A DNA stretch of 64,000 nt from Coprinellus micaceus. Taxonomy: Eukaryota; Basidiomycota; Agaricomycetes; Agaricales; Psathyrellaceae. The translations under genes were made by a program, and so were the position numbers. Position 1 is the first letter of the stretch. Each line of letters begins with the position of its first letter. Shown one piece after another: positions 60,501-64,000 of this stretch. The stretch covers positions 868,001 through 932,000 of the forward strand of contig OX596337.1 of assembly GCA_951394405.1 (NCBI GenBank), in the 5' to 3' direction. Under the pieces are notes generated by a model. The model had not been told where the DNA came from. It made no database searches and was given only the letters and a program-made list of their open reading frames with translations.

Positions 60501-63500
60501 CCAACGACGATATCGCTCAGATGCTCCTCACTTTCGGCGCGGAATACAACATCGCCATCAAGCGTGCCAGGAATTATTGGAACAACCCTAGCGATCGCCG
60601 CACAATTAAGGACTGGGTCGATGTTGCTATCCTCAAGATCACCGACCGTATCACAAAGGAGGAGAAGGAGGAGAAACACAAGAAATCTGACCTTGATACC
60701 GCTGCCGAAATCGTTCACACTGGATGGAAGGAGCATCTGCAGAACCTTCGCAAGTCCCTGGAGGGCGAGAAGAAGGAGGCGGAAGTCGATGAAGATGCGG
60801 TCGCACTCCAGAAGCACGAAAAGGCGAAGAAGCTGGCCTCGCTCAAGAACATCAAGGCCTACCTCTTGGATATCCAGCGCCTCCTTGAGGCTCGCTCTGC
60901 CAAGTCGTGGAAGGAACTTCACCCTGACATCGACACGAACCTTTCCTTGGTGCCAGAGAAGCCGCCCGTGGAGTGGGAGAGTGACTCCTCGTCCTCGTCC
61001 TCATCCCCTTCGGTTGAGAAGGAGGTGAACAGCGACTATATCTATCTCACGAACTCGTACCGAGGCTCCTACGTCCCCATGAGCATGAGCAAGCTCTACG
61101 ACGAGCTCTACGACGCGTGCTTCTCCGGTGACAATGACAAGGTCAAGCGCCTTTGCCTCCCATCCGAAAGTGAAAACTCCGAGGAAACTAGGCTCCTGAA
61201 TATTAACGTGCAGATCGGCGACAAGAACAACATCTATTATTCCTCTGGTAAGCGAGCACTCCTTATTTCTCTTTGATACTTGCTGAGACATCTTTCACAG
61301 GGTGGACACCCCTATTCGCAGCATGTGCTGGAGGTCATTGGTTGACAGCCAAGCTTATCGTCGCAATTGCCGCGGCTCAATACGCGCCTGAGGACGAAGA
61401 GGAGGCCAAAGTGTCGTTCAAGAACATTAACATTGGTTCGTTTTTCACATTTCCATGTATCCTCTTTCCATGCAGCCGCTTCACTTGAATCTGACCATTC
61501 TCCTCTAGACGACGACGACTCTGATGACTCGGACTACGACTCTGATTGCTCGGACGACACTGTTGGGAAGAAGAAGGAGGTGCAATTCGTGGATATTGCC
61601 AAGGCTGGTTCGACGGTCAAGAGCGAGATGGAACCCGGCTACATGATCTCGAAGGCCTTGTTTAAATTCCGAGTCGGCGACGACATCAAGTCAGGCAACT
61701 TGCTCACCGAGGCGATTTACTCGAAGGATGGCACGCGCTTCAAAAACATCATTAACCTCTACCATAGCTTGTCGAAGCCTGTCGACGTCGGCGACCAGCT
61801 CGACACGATCCTCTCCATCGACAGCCCAGAGATCCTCGATGAGTTCATTCGTCGCACTGGTTACGGCCTCGACTTTGAGGTCGCGAAGAAGGCGACGGAG
61901 CATCTCCCCCCGATCGTCAACGACGATAACCGTCAGTACCTTGGACTCAACGTCCATGGGAAGAAGCGTGCCGACTTGGCCAGGAAGAACGATCCTAACG
62001 CCGGGTACGACAGTGGATCTCGCACGACTCCGTTGGTCTGGAGGGCTGCAAGGTCTGGGGCGACCACCATCATCGAATACCTCGCCACCGACAAGCCCGT
62101 CGCCTCTTTCCTGCACTACTCGACGTCATCGTCGGGCGTTCGTGCTGAACAACTCCGTCGCACTCCTGATTTGGAGAAGGTTCTTCCTCTCTGGCTTGGT
62201 TGGACCATCAACTCCTTGGGAGAATCGCCGTTCACTGCAGCCATCGTCGGGAACTCTCTAAAGTCCATCAAGGTGTTGTTCTCGACCAAGCCGCAGTTTA
62301 TGAAGACCACCCTTCATCAATCGTGAGTCCCCTAGTCTCGAAGGCAAAGCTCAAAGCTGACCTATGCTTTGGCTATCAGCATCAAATTCTCTGGGTTCAA
62401 TGCTTTCATGCTGGCCGTCTTCACTAAGGCCGAGCCGGAGATCCTGGATTATCTACTCGCCAAGTCCATCTCTCCGGCCGGCCACGATGTGGCGAGGGGG
62501 TAAGTTTACTCATTCCTTCTATTGTTCCAGATAAACTGACTATATCTCTCAGCTTCAACGTTTTCCATCAAGCCTGCTTCGACAGGGATCTTCCTCGACT
62601 TCGTTACTTGCTTGAAAAGCTACCCAAGGATGTCTCTCAGGAGCTTCTCAAGCGTCAGTCAAAAGGTCGGCTGAGCACGGTGCGTATCTAGCCTTATCCA
62701 CACCCGGGCCCTGAATGTAACCTTACACCTCATTAGCCATTGCACATCGCTGTTAGCCAAGGGGTCCCCGAAATGGTCAAGGCCATCCTGAACTTCGACA
62801 ACACGACTGCCCTCTATCGCAACATCGATGGACAGACCCCCCTTCACTCTGGTGTTGCGCAAGGGTATCACGTTGTCGTTAACGAGCTTCTCGCAACGCC
62901 CCAGCGCGGCGGGCTATTCCTCGAAGACTGTATTGGTCAAACTCCATTGGAATTAGCCGCGCTCAAGGAGCTCTTGTCGCGTCTCAAGAAGTCCCACCGA
63001 GAACGCATCGACACCGTCGAGTCCGATAGCTACGTCGACGCTACTGATCGCATTGCGCCCCACCGTATCGAGGAGCAGCTTCCTTTGCTCAGGAAAATCG
63101 TCAAGCAGATGATGGATGAAGGCAGGCCAAAGGATCCCCAGAAGTTCAACTTCGACATGACAGCCTTCGCCAACCTGTTGGAGAGCAACCTCGAGCAGTG
63201 GAAGCAGAAACTTGCTGCCCTTCCCCCGAAGCCGGAACCCAAGGAGGAAAAGGTCAACGAGAACCCGACTGAGAGCGAGAACGTCGATGCTACCTGGAAC
63301 GCAGTCCACGCAGCCTTGGTCGCTGCGGTCGAAGCAGGCGAGACCCGCCGCGAGTTGGCTAAGCTCTTGGACGTCCAGCAATCGGTGAAGGCACGGTTGG
63401 ATGAGGTCAGCAAGAAGAAGAAGGCCGTTGACTACGATTCCGACGCAGAGGAGGACCCTGAGGACGTGGAGGCTGGCCAATGCATGTTCCATATTCCCAG

Positions 63501-63519
63501 GTCTCCGGCCCATTTGTGA
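57555..63519 (+). CDS. Giant ankyrin-repeat protein with N-terminal nucleotidyltransferase-like region; 3' end unresolved
   Basis: Start ATG 57555 (MTQNKEAEAFLERIK); about 1,800 aa in at least eleven exons. Residues about 110-350 look like a nucleotidyltransferase fold: NNVVAAGGSVLACLTP, then SDVDLFLYGM, then IVLRLYHSPAEILAGFDVDA. Conserved-looking PRAITAMMRQANTVDMTRRS and SYEVRLTKYANRGFEVYVPN follow. Ankyrin repeats start near GRTCLHLAVLSGAPQVALEL and DGRSPLHLAARFDHLDVVKK and recur after acidic Asp/Glu inserts, as in GWTPLFAACAGGHWLTAKLI, PLHIAVSQGVPEMVKAILNF and GQTPLHSGVAQGYHVVV. One frame stops at 63519, but coding-like sequence continues beyond, so the gene may run past the right edge. 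Ankyrin is certain; the N-terminal call rests on motif spacing. Confidence 0.8.
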
Positions 63520-64000
63520 AGTTTGTGGGTATGATGTTCGCTATCCAGCACATGTATCTAGCGCTGATATCTAGCCTCGTAATAACTCTGTACTTCTAGT
63601 TCTTGTCAGTATCCACCGCTTTCGTTGAGATGTACCTCCGTATACTTGTGAACTCATTTGGATACTCCGGTCTCCCTGGGTATGTGAGCTTGAAACGGAT
63701 TGTTGCCGATGATGTCGTCATGGTCGACGAGCTCGTGGCTGATCGCGGCAACGCGCTCTGAAGTCGGCGAAACCCCTTGCCACTGACCCCATCCTTCATT
63801 CGGGACTGTAAGTGCACTCGCTACGGTATGGAAAGTTGAAAGGAAATGCTGACTCGACTCGATAGAGGGAGATAGACGGCACTGTCATGGCCGATGTTGT
63901 CGCGGTCCAGCAGCAAGCACAGCCTGGACCTGCGCTCGGGCGTGCTCAGCAACACCTTATTCTCCTCCCATCGATATCTTCATACAACATCTCGCTCAAC
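63520..64000 (+). other. Possible further exons of the ankyrin gene
   Basis: After the stop at 63519 an open frame reads TAFVEMYLRILVN and SLKRIVADDVVMVDELV, ankyrin-like in style. From about 63880 another open frame runs to the edge (MADVVAVQQQAQPGPALG). An intron from about 63528 (gtgggt) to about 63599 (ttctag) would join the first piece. No single splice plan is compelling. Confidence 0.4.

Overview
The window is nuclear DNA of a basidiomycete fungus, most likely an agaricomycete (mushroom-forming). The evidence is genes broken by many 45-65 base GT-AG introns with CAG/TAG acceptors, closely spaced genes on both strands, about 50-55% GC, and a gene set typical of that group: GH85 endo-N-acetylglucosaminidase, an F-box-like protein, cytochrome P450s, tandem acyl-CoA oxidases, a PL1 pectate lyase and a very long ankyrin protein. 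All exon structures here were inferred by joining reading frames across GT-AG introns by eye; no transcript data were available.

Layout. 1-2251: a left-truncated GH85 gene (minus) diverges from an O6-alkylguanine-DNA alkyltransferase gene (plus). 2317-6647: an F-box-like gene (minus) and a four-helix membrane protein (plus). 6741-9478: ribosome assembly factor RSA3 (minus) and ADE2 (plus), divergent over 143 bases. 9600-15660: two acyl-CoA oxidase-like genes, both minus, duplicated in tandem with their upstream regions. 15747-24569: a large Yta7/ATAD2-type AAA-bromodomain gene (minus) diverging from RNA14 (plus). 25055-31741: an MCH1-like MFS transporter and a Tea4/Bud14-like SH3 protein carrying a Ras-association domain, both plus. 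32772-47179: two paralogous P450 genes (plus) bracket a WD40-type inositol polyphosphate 5-phosphatase (plus), a degenerate Ras-like gene (minus), an 808-base non-autonomous DNA transposon with 9-base target duplications, and a small Costars gene (minus). 47523-56965: a coiled-coil protein (minus), a secreted pectate lyase, a SAMHD1-like HD-domain protein and a PI-PLC-X-like protein (all plus). 57555 to the right edge: a very large ankyrin-repeat protein whose N-terminal region looks like a nucleotidyltransferase fold.

Most genes are housekeeping and unrelated to each other: purine synthesis, ribosome assembly, mRNA 3'-end processing, chromatin, DNA repair, dNTP control and phosphoinositide metabolism. 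The accessory character concentrates in the tandem oxidases and in the P450-to-P450 stretch, where the transposon, the decayed Ras-like gene and most long non-coding gaps lie. I see no obvious biosynthetic cluster: no polyketide synthase, non-ribosomal peptide synthetase or terpene synthase is present. The most unusual signals are the predicted nucleotidyltransferase-ankyrin fusion, a 3-base microexon in the second P450, the Ras-like gene with lost GTP-binding motifs but an intact CAAX box, and the transposon with intact target duplications.
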